This document shows positions 51,365-59,775 of a DNA stretch of 64,000 nucleotides, in pieces (the stretch's first letter is position 1; the number at the start of each line of letters is the position of its first letter). The translations under genes and the position numbers were made by a program. The stretch lies in contig JAZNCE010000124.1 of the NCBI GenBank assembly GCA_045587385.1, positions 59,572 through 123,571 on the forward strand. Direction: 5' to 3'. The notes beneath the pieces were generated by a model. The model had not been told where the DNA came from, did not search any database, and saw only the letters and a program-made list of their open reading frames with translations. Source of the DNA: SVQP01 sp045587385 (GTDB lineage Bacteria; Bacillota; Clostridia; Oscillospirales; CAG-272).

Positions 51365-53887
51365 ATGCAAGAACTCATGAATTCAAAAAACGCAAATTGG
51401 ATCTCGTTTCGCTATCCCGGCACTAACGAGCTGGCTAAGATCAGCAACCCTTGGGAAAAACTTGATCTTACCGCACAGGCAAAGCCCATTCAGTCCAGAC
51501 ACGGTCTCGCTCTCTTCCGCAAGAGCTTTACGGCAAGCAAGGCTGACAGCGTCAAGATCGCAGCTACCGCTATGGGTATTTTCGATCTGTATTGCAACGG
51601 CAAGCGCGTCGGACGCTTTGACGAGAACGATAACGAGGTATATGACGAGCTCAAGCCCGGTTATTACGAATTTCGCAAGAGAGCTTTGTACTTTACATAT
51701 GATCTGACTCCCTATCTGAAAGACGGTGAAAACGTCATCCTTGCCGCAGTCGCTCCCGGTTGGAGAAACGGACGCATTTCCTTTGAAGCGTTCAAGGGTG
51801 AGCCCGAGGCGTTTTGCGCCGTTATCACCATCAACGACGCTCCCCTTTTCACCGATGCAACCTGGCAGGCAAGCTGGGGCGGCAGAGTCCGTGCTGCAGA
51901 TATCTGGGACGGCGAGCTGTATAACGCAAAATATCCTTCCTACGAAAGCATGAGCCAAGCAGGCTACGACACCTCCGATTGGTGCGCTCCCTCTGTTGAC
52001 GAGCACGACGTAGAGATCACTCCCTTTATTGGTCCTACCGTTATGATTCGTCCCGAGCTGACCAGAAAGCCCCAAACTTTAACCGTGCACGAAGGCACGA
52101 TCGATAACGGCACTGAATACGGTGAGATCAACGTGGTCTATGCTGCTGAAAACCAGGACGCTGTCGTACTGAAAAAGGGTCAGACGCTGACTTACGATCT
52201 TGGTCAGAATATGGTTGGCTTCCCCGTGTTCACCGTTAAGGGCAATGCCGAAACCGCAATCCAGGTACGCGCATCCGAATTTCTCAATGACAGCGGCTCT
52301 ACCGAGCGCGGCAACGACGGTCCTAAGGGTTCTGTTTACACCATTAACTATAGAAGCGCAAGTGCTAAGGCATATTATCTGCTCGAGGGGAACCCCGCAG
52401 GAGAATCCTATCAGCCAACCTTTTCCTTCTTCGGCTTCCGCTATATTGAGATTATCGCTGACAATGACGTCGAAATTCTCTCCTTCTGCGCAAAGGTCAT
52501 CGGTTCTGCGACCCGTGAGACCGGCAAGATGGAAACCTCGAACGCGCTTGTTAATCAGCTGATTTCCAACGTCATCTGGGGGCAGCGCGGCAACTACCTG
52601 TACGTACCCACCGACTGCCCGCAGAGAGACGAACGTCTTGGCTGGACCGGTGACACGCAGATCTTCTGTAACACCGCTGCATATAACGCAGACGTGCGCC
52701 TGTTCTTCCACAAGTGGTTACAGGATGCAAGAGACAGCCAGGCAAGCTGGGGCGGATATACCGACGTGGTTCCCGCTGCACGTGTCGTAGGCTGCGGCGG
52801 TGCTGCTTGGGGCGACGCAGGCATCATCGTTCCCTACGTCATGTACAAGATGTACGGTGACGTGGAGCTGTTGCGCGATCACTACGATTCCATGAAGAGA
52901 TGCATGGATATGTTTGAAGCGCGCGACATCAACATGCCCCACAAACACTCCGCATACGGTGACTGGCTGGCATACGAGCCTACCGATCACTGGATGGTTT
53001 CTGTGTGCTACGCTGCATTTGACGCACGCTTGATGATCACTATTGCGCGCGCACTTGGCAAGGAAAGCGATGCAAGACACTACGAAAGAGTTTTCGAAGG
53101 CTATAAGGCACACTATAACAGCTTCTACTGTGATGAAAACGGCGATTTGCTGCCTCAGCACCAGACCCAGACCGCATACCTGATGGGACTGAAATTCCAC
53201 CTGCTGCAGGAAAAGAACAGGCCCGCTGCAATTGCTGCGCTGCGTAAGAAGATCATCGACAACGGACACAAGCTGTCCACGGGCTTTGTCGGCACGGGTA
53301 TTCTGGCGCAGACACTTGCAGAGATTGGTGAAAACGATCTTGCATATTCCCTCTTGCTCCAGCGCGATAACCCCTCTTGGCTGTACTCCGTAGATCAGGG
53401 TGCAACCACCATTTGGGAAAGATGGAATTCCTACACCTTGGCAACCGGATTTGGTAACGTGGCAATGAATTCCTTCAACCACTACGCATACGGCGCAGTT
53501 CAGGAGTGGCTGTACAGACACGCTGCCGGTATTGAATACGATCCTGCAGCTCCCGGCTTTGAGCGCGCAATCCTGCAGCCCAAGCCCGATACCAGAACGG
53601 CAGATGAGCTGCCCGAGGGTCAGGAAAACATCAAGTATCTCAAGACTTCTTACGAGTCTTACCACGGCACCATCGTATCCAACTGGTCGACCGAAAACGG
53701 CTTTGACTACTATTGCGAGGTTGCAATGCCCACAAGACTGTACCTGCCTATTCTGACCAAGAATGACAGCTTCACCTTAAACGGTGTCAGCCATAAGTTC
53801 TCGGAATTCCACCAGGCGCCCTACAACGACAGACTCAACAGAATCGTCATTGATCTGGCTCCCGGCAAGTATCAATTCAATATGTAA
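51365..53887 (+). CDS. Alpha-L-rhamnosidase (GH78), second copy
   Basis: This 840-residue GH78 enzyme is clearly distinct from the first copy: its catalytic motif reads TDCPQRDERLGWTGDTQIF, the canonical form, against DCPAREKCGWLGDAQ in the first. Shared barrel motifs and the C-terminal beta-domain are present. No signal peptide. The ATG at 51365 follows ATGGAGGTG. It is monocistronic with its own promoter and terminator, so the two rhamnosidases are probably regulated separately and differ in linkage preference. Confidence 0.93.
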   Translation: MQELMNSKNANWISFRYPGTNELAKISNPWEKLDLTAQAKPIQSRHGLALFRKSFTASKADSVKIAATAMGIFDLYCNGKRVGRFDENDNEVYDELKPGYYEFRKRALYFTYDLTPYLKDGENVILAAVAPGWRNGRISFEAFKGEPEAFCAVITINDAPLFTDATWQASWGGRVRAADIWDGELYNAKYPSYESMSQAGYDTSDWCAPSVDEHDVEITPFIGPTVMIRPELTRKPQTLTVHEGTIDNGTEYGEINVVYAAENQDAVVLKKGQTLTYDLGQNMVGFPVFTVKGNAETAIQVRASEFLNDSGSTERGNDGPKGSVYTINYRSASAKAYYLLEGNPAGESYQPTFSFFGFRYIEIIADNDVEILSFCAKVIGSATRETGKMETSNALVNQLISNVIWGQRGNYLYVPTDCPQRDERLGWTGDTQIFCNTAAYNADVRLFFHKWLQDARDSQASWGGYTDVVPAARVVGCGGAAWGDAGIIVPYVMYKMYGDVELLRDHYDSMKRCMDMFEARDINMPHKHSAYGDWLAYEPTDHWMVSVCYAAFDARLMITIARALGKESDARHYERVFEGYKAHYNSFYCDENGDLLPQHQTQTAYLMGLKFHLLQEKNRPAAIAALRKKIIDNGHKLSTGFVGTGILAQTLAEIGENDLAYSLLLQRDNPSWLYSVDQGATTIWERWNSYTLATGFGNVAMNSFNHYAYGAVQEWLYRHAAGIEYDPAAPGFERAILQPKPDTRTADELPEGQENIKYLKTSYESYHGTIVSNWSTENGFDYYCEVAMPTRLYLPILTKNDSFTLNGVSHKFSEFHQAPYNDRLNRIVIDLAPGKYQFNM

Positions 53888-53893
53888 AAAACA

Positions 53894-53923
53894 AAAAGCG
53901 GTTGTCTTCGGACAGCCGCTTTT
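53894..53923 (+). terminator. Terminator of the second GH78 gene
   Basis: A 13-bp stem with a TTCG tetraloop is followed by TTTTCTT. Confidence 0.88.
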
Positions 53924-53935
53924 CTTGATTTTGTC

Positions 53936-53964
53936 TTGCAATATTGGCTTGTATATGTTATAAT
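53936..53964 (+). promoter_or_regulatory. Promoter of the GNAT-GrpB-prepilin genes
   Basis: TTGCAA is followed after 17 bp by TATAAT. Confidence 0.8.
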
Positions 53965-53991
53965 GTCAATATCAACAACAAAGAGGACATT

Positions 53992-54405
53992 ATGAAAGTT
54001 GAAGTTTTCGATTACCTGCCCGAGTCCGCCAAGTATATACGCGAGGTAGTATTCATGCAGGAGCAAGGATTTACGGAAGAATTTGACGCGCTGGACGGGG
54101 TTGCAACGCACCTTGTCGCGTTTGACGGTGATAACCCCGTAGCAGTATGTCGCATCTGGCTTGCCGAGGACGGATATCACGTCGGCAGGCTTGCAGTCAT
54201 AAAGGAAAAGCGCGGTATGGGGCTTGGCAGTCTGATGCTTGCAGCGGCAGAAACGCACGTACATGCACTTGGCGGACGCAGCATTTCCCTGCACGCGCAA
54301 TGCAGAGCTGAGCAATTCTACCGCATGTGTGGGTATACGCCTTACGGAGAAATTGACTACGACGAAGGCGTTGAGCACGTGCATATGAGAAAGATTTTTG
54401 ATTGA
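53992..54405 (+). CDS. GNAT-family N-acetyltransferase
   Basis: This 137-residue acetyltransferase has the acetyl-CoA motif GRLAVIKEKRGMGLGSLML (R-x-x-G-x-G region) and the C-terminal CGYTPYGE segment typical of ElaA/GNAT proteins. The ATG at 53992 follows AAGAGGAC. Substrate unknown. It is the first of three closely spaced genes. Confidence 0.88.
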   Translation: MKVEVFDYLPESAKYIREVVFMQEQGFTEEFDALDGVATHLVAFDGDNPVAVCRIWLAEDGYHVGRLAVIKEKRGMGLGSLMLAAAETHVHALGGRSISLHAQCRAEQFYRMCGYTPYGEIDYDEGVEHVHMRKIFD

Positions 54406-54416
54406 GAGGGGTTCAT

Positions 54417-55076
54417 ATGGCTATTTTGGTTGAATACAATAAGGATTGGAGCAAGCTTTACAAGCAGCAGGCCAAGCTGATCAAGAAAACAGTGGGCAAG
54501 CCTTACGTTGGCACTTATCACATCGGATCAACTGCTATTCCCGGTGTGCCCGCAAAGCCGGTGATCGATATCATGGTGTTGCTCAAGGACATTGCGGCAG
54601 CTAAGCAGCTTGTCGCGCTCGGATACATTGAGAACGGCGACGGAACCTATACGCTGCATCAGTCCGAACTCTCATACAAGGCATATTGCGTGGATGTGAG
54701 CGACCACGACACGATTGACGCACACATGGGAATTCTCGGCAAGCACCGTGCAAGCAAGAAGGATACGCAGGCATGGATTGAGCTAAAGCAATCCTGGGCT
54801 CAGCAATTTGCAGACGATCCGCAAGGCTATGAGGATGCAAAAAAAGCGTATTTTGAACAGATCGCGCCCGAGGCGCGTGAAAAGAACCGGAATGATCAAA
54901 AGCTCGGAACTTCCCTTGCCATTGGCATGTGCCTGGGTATGGGCATCGGCGTTGCGCTGGGCTCTGCTATGGGTAATATCGGCGTCGGCATGTGCATCGG
55001 CATCAGCGTGGGCATGTGTCTGGGGCTGGCGCTGGGAGCCGCTCAAACCAAAAAAGACGGAGACAAACACGAATAA
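54417..55076 (+). CDS. GrpB/UPF0157 family protein with C-terminal glycine-zipper tail
   Basis: This 219-residue protein has two parts. The N-terminal ~165 residues match the GrpB/UPF0157 nucleotidyltransferase-like family (HIGSTAIPGVPAKPVIDIMV, GEXK-like motif in the hub). The C-terminal ~50 residues are a hydrophobic Gly/Met repeat, IGMCLGMGIGVALGSAMGNIGVGMCIG in outline, with GxxxG spacing. Such glycine-zipper tails usually insert in or associate with membranes. The fusion is unusual. Its ATG at 54417 follows GAGAGGGG. Confidence 0.85.
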   Translation: MAILVEYNKDWSKLYKQQAKLIKKTVGKPYVGTYHIGSTAIPGVPAKPVIDIMVLLKDIAAAKQLVALGYIENGDGTYTLHQSELSYKAYCVDVSDHDTIDAHMGILGKHRASKKDTQAWIELKQSWAQQFADDPQGYEDAKKAYFEQIAPEAREKNRNDQKLGTSLAIGMCLGMGIGVALGSAMGNIGVGMCIGISVGMCLGLALGAAQTKKDGDKHE

Positions 55077-55112
55077 CGGTTGCATATCTATTTTTATAGA
55101 AAGGTAACGCAC

Positions 55113-55604
55113 ATGAAGCACGAACATAAACGTCACTCGCGCAACAAGGGATTTTCACTGGTGGAAATCATTGTAGTCATAGCAGTTATGGCGATTCTTG
55201 CGGCAATTGCAATCCCTACGTTTGCGCATTTTATCAATAAAGCAAACATGGCTTCCGATATTGACTTTATGAACAAACTTGAGCGTGCGATCATATATGC
55301 CTCCGCTACGCAGGATGATAAAGCAGAACTGATCGCGATAGAGGTCACTGTCAACACACGCGACAAACGAATTGAGAAAATCATTTACACATCAAAAACA
55401 GAAGCCGGCAAGGAAAAGCGACTGCCAATTGATCCGAAATCGGATCCGGAGATGCTGGCATTCCTGCCGATCGACTGGAATTACAAATTTCAGGCTTGGG
55501 ACAGTCTGAATGAAGATGGGATAATAGATCACGAAAACTGGAAGCCGTATTGGAGCGTCCATATCAAAAAAGCCACAGATCCATGGGATAAAATTCCGGA
55601 ATAA
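55113..55604 (+). CDS. Prepilin-like protein (type II/IV pilin N-terminus)
   Basis: This 163-residue protein has a basic leader ending in the prepilin peptidase site RNKG|FSLVEIIVVIAV, with cleavage after Gly13 and Glu18 as Glu5 of the mature form. A hydrophobic helix follows. The soluble C-terminal part has no recognisable pseudopilin family. No prepilin peptidase, ATPase or secretin gene is adjacent, so the assembly machinery must be elsewhere or absent. It is 36 nt after the GrpB gene. Confidence 0.82.
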   Translation: MKHEHKRHSRNKGFSLVEIIVVIAVMAILAAIAIPTFAHFINKANMASDIDFMNKLERAIIYASATQDDKAELIAIEVTVNTRDKRIEKIIYTSKTEAGKEKRLPIDPKSDPEMLAFLPIDWNYKFQAWDSLNEDGIIDHENWKPYWSVHIKKATDPWDKIPE

Positions 55605-55609
55605 ACGCA

Positions 55610-55630
55610 CCCCCGCACCGAGTGCGGGGG
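55610..55630. terminator. Terminator between the prepilin and pcp genes
   Basis: A 9-bp GC stem (CCCCCGCAC) with a CGA loop is followed by TTTT on the plus strand. Confidence 0.85.
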
Positions 55631-55651
55631 TTTTACGTTTCATGGGATCAT

Positions 55652-56239
55652 TCACATTGCACCAATCATGCACTCCAATGCTGCCACGATCTCATCTGTA
55701 GTCATGCAGGGTTGCCCCTCATTTGCTTGCTCGGGCAGATACGGCACGTGAACAAAACCTACCTTGGTATTCGTGTCGTGGTAATGATGCAGCAGCGTAT
55801 ACAGCACGTCGTTGCATACAAATCTGCCTGCGCTATAGGACAATTGGCACGGCAGACCTGCGCTGCGTACCGCTCGCACGATGTCCTTTACGGGCAACGT
55901 GGTAGTGTACGAAGCTGGTGCGCTTTGCACAATAGGCGTGGCAAGAGGTTGCTTGCATGCATTATCCGCAATTCTCGCGTGTCGCAGATTGACACCGTGT
56001 ACCTCGGGCATAATTGCCGCTCTTCCTCCCGCCTGTCCTATACAAACAATAGCATCGGGCTGCACTTCTTTCGCAACTTGCAGTACTGTCTGCGCGGCAA
56101 GACCGAACACGGTAGGAATTTCGATTTTAGTCAAATGCCAATCCCCTATTTGGTCAGGCAAACGCTGGACCGATTCCCAGGATGGATTTATAGCAGCTCC
56201 ACCAAACGGGTCAAAGCCGGTAATCAGTAGTTTTTTCAC
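55652..56239 (-). CDS. pcp: Pyroglutamyl-peptidase I
   Basis: Pcp (195 residues, C15 family) removes N-terminal pyroglutamate from peptides. The catalytic triad is Glu79, Cys142 in RFVCNDVLY and His164 in VGFVHVPYLPEQ; the N-terminal GFDPFGG motif is present. It has its own promoter. Confidence 0.95.
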   Translation of the reverse strand: MKKLLITGFDPFGGAAINPSWESVQRLPDQIGDWHLTKIEIPTVFGLAAQTVLQVAKEVQPDAIVCIGQAGGRAAIMPEVHGVNLRHARIADNACKQPLATPIVQSAPASYTTTLPVKDIVRAVRSAGLPCQLSYSAGRFVCNDVLYTLLHHYHDTNTKVGFVHVPYLPEQANEGQPCMTTDEIVAALECMIGAM

Positions 56240-56262
56240 GCTATCCCCTCTTTCTTGCAGTT

Positions 56263-56291
56263 ATTCTATCACAAATCGCACGTTTTTGCAA
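56263..56291 (-). promoter_or_regulatory. Promoter of pcp
   Basis: On the minus strand TTGCAA is followed after 17 bp by TAGAAT. Confidence 0.75.
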
Positions 56292-56309
56292 GTACCGCGT
56301 CGGTTTTTG

Positions 56310-56338
56310 TTGACAAATTCTTCCCGATGCTGTATGAT
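56310..56338 (+). promoter_or_regulatory. Promoter of the C39 lipoprotein gene
   Basis: TTGACA is followed after 17 bp by TATGAT. Confidence 0.8.
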
Positions 56339-56372
56339 ATAAGTAACGATTGATGAAGGTGAGGTAATACAG

Positions 56373-57602
56373 ATGAACAAGCATAGAATCACGTGTGTCC
56401 TTGCGGCGATCCTGCTTTCGGGCACGATTTTGGCATCTTGTGACAACGCTCCCTCCGAAGAGGTGCAGTCCACAGAGCCTATCACAGATACCCAAGAAAT
56501 TACCGCAGAAGCACCGACCGAAACACAAGAAGAGACGACCGAGGAGGAAGAAATGACTACCGAAGCAACAAATGTCATTCCCGAAGACGGAGATTACTAC
56601 AAAAATCAAGTCAAGCTCAATAACAAGTCCATCATGTTCTGCGCCAACGAGTTCAAGGGTGAATTCAACTCGGTACATTTTGAGAATCACGGTCTGATGC
56701 TGGACGCAGGCGCAACCGAGGGTTATTTCATTTCCGAAGAGATTGACATGGGCGGCAGCTTCAAGAATATGCTTGCATCCTGGAACAGCTCCTCTGCGGG
56801 CGGCACGGTTGAAGTATCCGTATCCGTCAAGCTTGACGACGGCAGCTTTACGACCTGGTATTCCTGGGGCGAATGGAGTGCGATTCCCGAAACGTCGGGC
56901 AGCAAATCCAATGAGGATGAATACGGCTCTGTGGGCATTGATATTCTCACGCTCAAAAAGCAATGCCAAGGCATTGTTAAATACAGAATCGATATCAAGC
57001 AAACAGGAGAAAACTCCCCCATCGTTTACAACGTCACGCTTGCTTGTGACAAGCAAAACGGTAATCTGACTGCTCCTGCGGACACCTACAAAAAGCTGGA
57101 CGTGCCGTACAGACGCCAGATGGACGTGCCCGAGATCGGCGGCAGCATTTGCTCTGCAACTTCCCTTTCCATGGTGATGCTCTACCACGGTGAGCAGATC
57201 GACGATATTGCCGATATTGCCTGGGGCGTGCGCGACTGGGGCGAGGAGATCTTTGGTAACTGGGCGTTCAACGTGGCATACGCAGGCGAGCTTGGTTATC
57301 AGACCTATATCGATTACTACGAGATCGACGCAATCAAGCATGCAATCTCTACGGGTCACCCCATCGTGTCCTCGATCCGCGTTAAGGCAGGTCAGCTTGC
57401 AGCCAGCGGACACCCGGGCTATACCACAAACGGACACTTGCTGTGCGTTGTGGGATATGAGGAAAAAGACGGTCAGAAATGGCTGCTGATCAACGACCCT
57501 GCTCATCCCGAGGTCAAGGCAATCTTAGAATCCGATTTCGAGAACATCTACAGAGGCGTTTCCTATATCGTGCAGTTGAGAGCCGATACCTACGCTGAAT
57601 AA
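56373..57602 (+). CDS. Secreted C39-like cysteine peptidase lipoprotein
   Basis: This 409-residue protein has a lipobox ending LASC (Cys23), a Glu/Thr-rich linker (~27-70), a beta-sandwich-like middle region and a C-terminal C39-type papain-fold domain. Catalytic residues are Cys260 in GGSICSATSLSMV and His355 in TNGHLLCVVGYE, with Asp in the INDPA motif. C39-like domains in Clostridia occur in many secreted proteins of unknown target. It is monocistronic. Confidence 0.87.
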   Translation: MNKHRITCVLAAILLSGTILASCDNAPSEEVQSTEPITDTQEITAEAPTETQEETTEEEEMTTEATNVIPEDGDYYKNQVKLNNKSIMFCANEFKGEFNSVHFENHGLMLDAGATEGYFISEEIDMGGSFKNMLASWNSSSAGGTVEVSVSVKLDDGSFTTWYSWGEWSAIPETSGSKSNEDEYGSVGIDILTLKKQCQGIVKYRIDIKQTGENSPIVYNVTLACDKQNGNLTAPADTYKKLDVPYRRQMDVPEIGGSICSATSLSMVMLYHGEQIDDIADIAWGVRDWGEEIFGNWAFNVAYAGELGYQTYIDYYEIDAIKHAISTGHPIVSSIRVKAGQLAASGHPGYTTNGHLLCVVGYEEKDGQKWLLINDPAHPEVKAILESDFENIYRGVSYIVQLRADTYAE

Positions 57603-57607
57603 TCAAT

Positions 57608-57636
57608 AGCTCCGCATCCCAAAATGATGCGGAGCT
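57608..57636. terminator. Bidirectional terminator
   Basis: An 11-bp stem (AGCTCCGCATC / GATGCGGAGCT) with a CCAAAAT loop is followed by TTTTTT. It ends 4 nt before the stop of the converging cytidine deaminase. Confidence 0.85.
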
Positions 57637-57639
57637 TTT

Positions 57640-58047
57640 TTATTGTTGATTCATACGCTCGGTTCCCCACCAATCGGGGACAAGGTCACCAAGCGTGACG
57701 GTGGAGAGCGTTTCAAGTTCGGTCAGAATCTCGATTTTGGGGCTGTGCTGATCCAGTTGCATCATCATTTCCCTACACGCGCCGCAGGGAGAGCCGACGC
57801 GCCCGTCACCCATTACACATACAAGCTTGACAATACGGCTCTCACCGTTTGTAATCATGTTGGCGATCGCATTGCGCTCGGCACACATACCAAGCCCCGA
57901 ACAAGTGTCGATGCACACGCCCACGTACACGTTGCCCTGATCGGTCAAAATCGCCGCTGCCACGCCGCCCGCGTCCATAAAGGGCGTCAACACGCGCGGA
58001 TTCAGGTATTGTTTTGCTATGTCATACAGCTCTTGCCAAGTATACAT
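57640..58047 (-). CDS. Cytidine deaminase-like protein
   Basis: This 135-residue zinc deaminase has the motif CAERNAIANM (ligand Cys, catalytic Glu) and PCGACREMM (two ligand Cys), the CDA arrangement for a tetrameric cytidine/deoxycytidine deaminase. I place the start at the ATG at 58047 behind ATAGGAG. Blasticidin-S deaminase-like members have a similar motif, so the substrate is not fixed. Confidence 0.88.
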   Translation of the reverse strand: MYTWQELYDIAKQYLNPRVLTPFMDAGGVAAAILTDQGNVYVGVCIDTCSGLGMCAERNAIANMITNGESRIVKLVCVMGDGRVGSPCGACREMMMQLDQHSPKIEILTELETLSTVTLGDLVPDWWGTERMNQQ

Positions 58048-58077
58048 ATCAGTTTCTCCTATTCTCATATTACTTGT

Positions 58078-58106
58078 ATTCTACCACAGAAATCGCAATT
58101 TTTCAA
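58078..58106 (-). promoter_or_regulatory. Promoter of the cytidine deaminase gene
   Basis: On the minus strand TTGAAA is followed after 17 bp by TAGAAT. Confidence 0.75.
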
Positions 58107-58123
58107 GTCTTTTTTGCATGGGG

Positions 58124-58152
58124 TTGCAATCTCGCAAATTACATGCTATAAT
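58124..58152 (+). promoter_or_regulatory. Promoter of the duplicated-domain hypothetical gene
   Basis: TTGCAA is followed after 17 bp by TATAAT. Confidence 0.8.
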
Positions 58153-58175
58153 GAAAGAAAAAAGGAGGCTACGAC

Positions 58176-59096
58176 ATGACAGACCTTGAAAAGATCGCGT
58201 ATGCTAAATCGTTTATAGATAAGCTGTCGGCGGGCATTGACCCAACGGATGGCACACTCATCCCCGAGGATGACGTGGCTGCCAAGGCACGTATTGTCGG
58301 GTGCTTTAGCTATGTGTCCGAGGTGCTTGGTAAACTGATAAATGCTCCCAATGTCGTTGCAGACCTGTACCGTGTCCCCGAGCGCAAGCTGACGTCGCAG
58401 GTGTTGTCCTCGATCGAATGCACGCAATTTCCCGTCAGCATCAGCGCATTTGCGCAAAGAATTGACGCGGCGCTGCGCTCGTCCAAAAAGTTTACAGCGC
58501 ATGATCTCACGCCTTGGCTGATGCATAACGGATATATTGAAAAGCTGATTGATTACAGAGATAAGTCCTTTAAGCGTCCTACACAAAAGGGTGTAGAGAT
58601 CGGCATTATCGTGCAACAGTCCACGTCAAAGACAGGAAGGGTCACAAACTCGCTCAGGCTGAATATGTTTGCGCAGCAATTCATACGCGACCACCTGCAC
58701 GAGATCCTGGCATTTTCGCCAAGTCCGCCCCACCCTGCAGATCGTATTCCTCTGGTCACCTTTACACTCTCTCAAGCACAGCTTGCAAAATTTGAAATTT
58801 CGGAGATGCCGCTCTCCATTTCGCAAATTGCCAGTGCGATCAGCACTCTTAATCCGCAATCCAAGACGGGGCTCAAGGCAGGTGACCTTGCCGATTGGCT
58901 GATGCATCTCGGACTTTTACGCACCGTTGAGCACGGGGGCAAGAACTATAAGCTGCCCACCGATGCCGGCAAGCAGCTTGGCATTTTGGTCGAAGCTCGC
59001 CACGGGCTCAACAGCGATTACTATATCGCATTGTACAATACGGATGCACAGAGGTTTATAATAGACAACATTCACGGCCTGATCAAGGTCTATTGA
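58176..59096 (+). CDS. Hypothetical protein with an internal duplication
   Basis: This 306-residue soluble protein has no family I recognise. Residues ~85-173 and ~210-303 are two copies of one ~90-residue domain: PVSISAFAQRI ... DLTPWLMHNGY ... PTQKGVEIGI against PLSISQIASAI ... DLADWLMHLGL ... PTDAGKQLGI. The W-L-M-H core and the K-x-P-T-x-x-G-x-x-x-GI end are conserved. The helix-rich pattern suggests a winged-helix or DNA-linked adaptor, but this is a guess. It has a good promoter and an AAAGGAGG site. Confidence 0.75.
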   Translation: MTDLEKIAYAKSFIDKLSAGIDPTDGTLIPEDDVAAKARIVGCFSYVSEVLGKLINAPNVVADLYRVPERKLTSQVLSSIECTQFPVSISAFAQRIDAALRSSKKFTAHDLTPWLMHNGYIEKLIDYRDKSFKRPTQKGVEIGIIVQQSTSKTGRVTNSLRLNMFAQQFIRDHLHEILAFSPSPPHPADRIPLVTFTLSQAQLAKFEISEMPLSISQIASAISTLNPQSKTGLKAGDLADWLMHLGLLRTVEHGGKNYKLPTDAGKQLGILVEARHGLNSDYYIALYNTDAQRFIIDNIHGLIKVY

Positions 59097-59406
59097 TCAT
59101 GAAGCAAACCGCTTGCGATACAAAACAAAAGCTATACTGTGTTCACGTCAAATCTCACACAATCCATCCCCCATGCAATTCGCATCTCTGCGCATGCCAA
59201 GGAGTTTGATGGCGCCTTGGCATATAGCGCATCCCAACAACCGGGTATTTGCATCACCACCTCGCAAAATAACCAAAAACAACATCTTTTTTGTGCAGAA
59301 AATTGAGCGAAAAAAAGTGAAAATATTTCAAAAAAGGTATTGACTTTTATAATTTTATGTGGTAGAATATACAGGTCGTCAGGGAGCAATAATTCCCAAG
59401 ACGCAT
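59097..59406 (+). other. Gene-free stretch before tRNA-Pro
   Basis: No gene is evident in these 310 bp. The last ~70 bp carry the tRNA promoter. The middle is AT-rich. Confidence 0.6.
59340..59368 (+). promoter_or_regulatory. Promoter of tRNA-Pro
   Basis: TTGACT is followed after 17 bp by TAGAAT, 38 bp before the tRNA. Confidence 0.8.
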
Positions 59407-59482
59407 CTGGGTGTGGCGCAGCTGGTAGCGCGCTACCTTGGGGTGGTAGAGGCCGCAAGTTCAAGTCTTGTCACTCAGACCA
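59407..59482 (+). tRNA. tRNA-Pro (anticodon GGG)
   Basis: This 76-nt cloverleaf has acceptor CTGGGTG / CACTCAG with one G-T pair, D stem GCGC/GCGC, and anticodon stem CTACC/GGTAG with loop TTGGGGT giving anticodon GGG. The T arm is GCAAG/CTTGT with loop TTCAAGT. CCA is encoded. It marks the edge between ordinary chromosome and the divergent segment that follows. Confidence 0.95.
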
Positions 59483-59483
59483 G

Positions 59484-59510
59484 TTCGGAGGTTCATAACG
59501 AACCTCCGAA
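59484..59510 (+). terminator. Terminator of tRNA-Pro
   Basis: The inverted repeat TTCGGAGGTTC / GAACCTCCGAA is followed by TTTTC. Confidence 0.8.
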
Positions 59511-59775
59511 TTTTCTTTATTTTACGGGCTTTTTCGGGCTTTTTGGTGATTGCACCGCCTCGAAATCGTCCGCTATTTTTTTGCCAAAAATCGGCTACGA
59601 CCACATGTTTGACCACATTTGTCACGAAAAAGCTATATTCCATAAGGGATTTCGGCACTTTTCGATTTTTATTTTATGCAAAATGACGGCGGTTCTCTGC
59701 TTTTGAGAACCGCCGTTTTAAACTTTTCAGTTGGTTTTTTCTTTGATTATCGCGGAGCAAAAATTCGTGTAGAAA
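59511..59775. other. Short intergenic region at the tRNA edge
   Basis: No complete gene is visible. It contains two direct TTGACCACA / ACGACCACA-like words near 59596-59618, which could be a remnant of a recombinase or attachment region, and a terminator hairpin at its end. Support for an attachment site is weak. Confidence 0.35.
59686..59716. terminator. Terminator before the DUF4062 gene end
   Basis: A 12-bp stem (ACGGCGGTTCTC / GAGAACCGCCGT) ends 60 nt past the DUF4062 stop, with TTTTA on the plus strand and ATTTTG on the minus. Confidence 0.75.

Noticed and set aside
59590..59625. Attachment site in the segment after tRNA-Pro
   Set aside because: Only short GACCACA-like words are seen. 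No repeat of the tRNA 3' end occurs in the window, so the evidence is too thin to call an att site.
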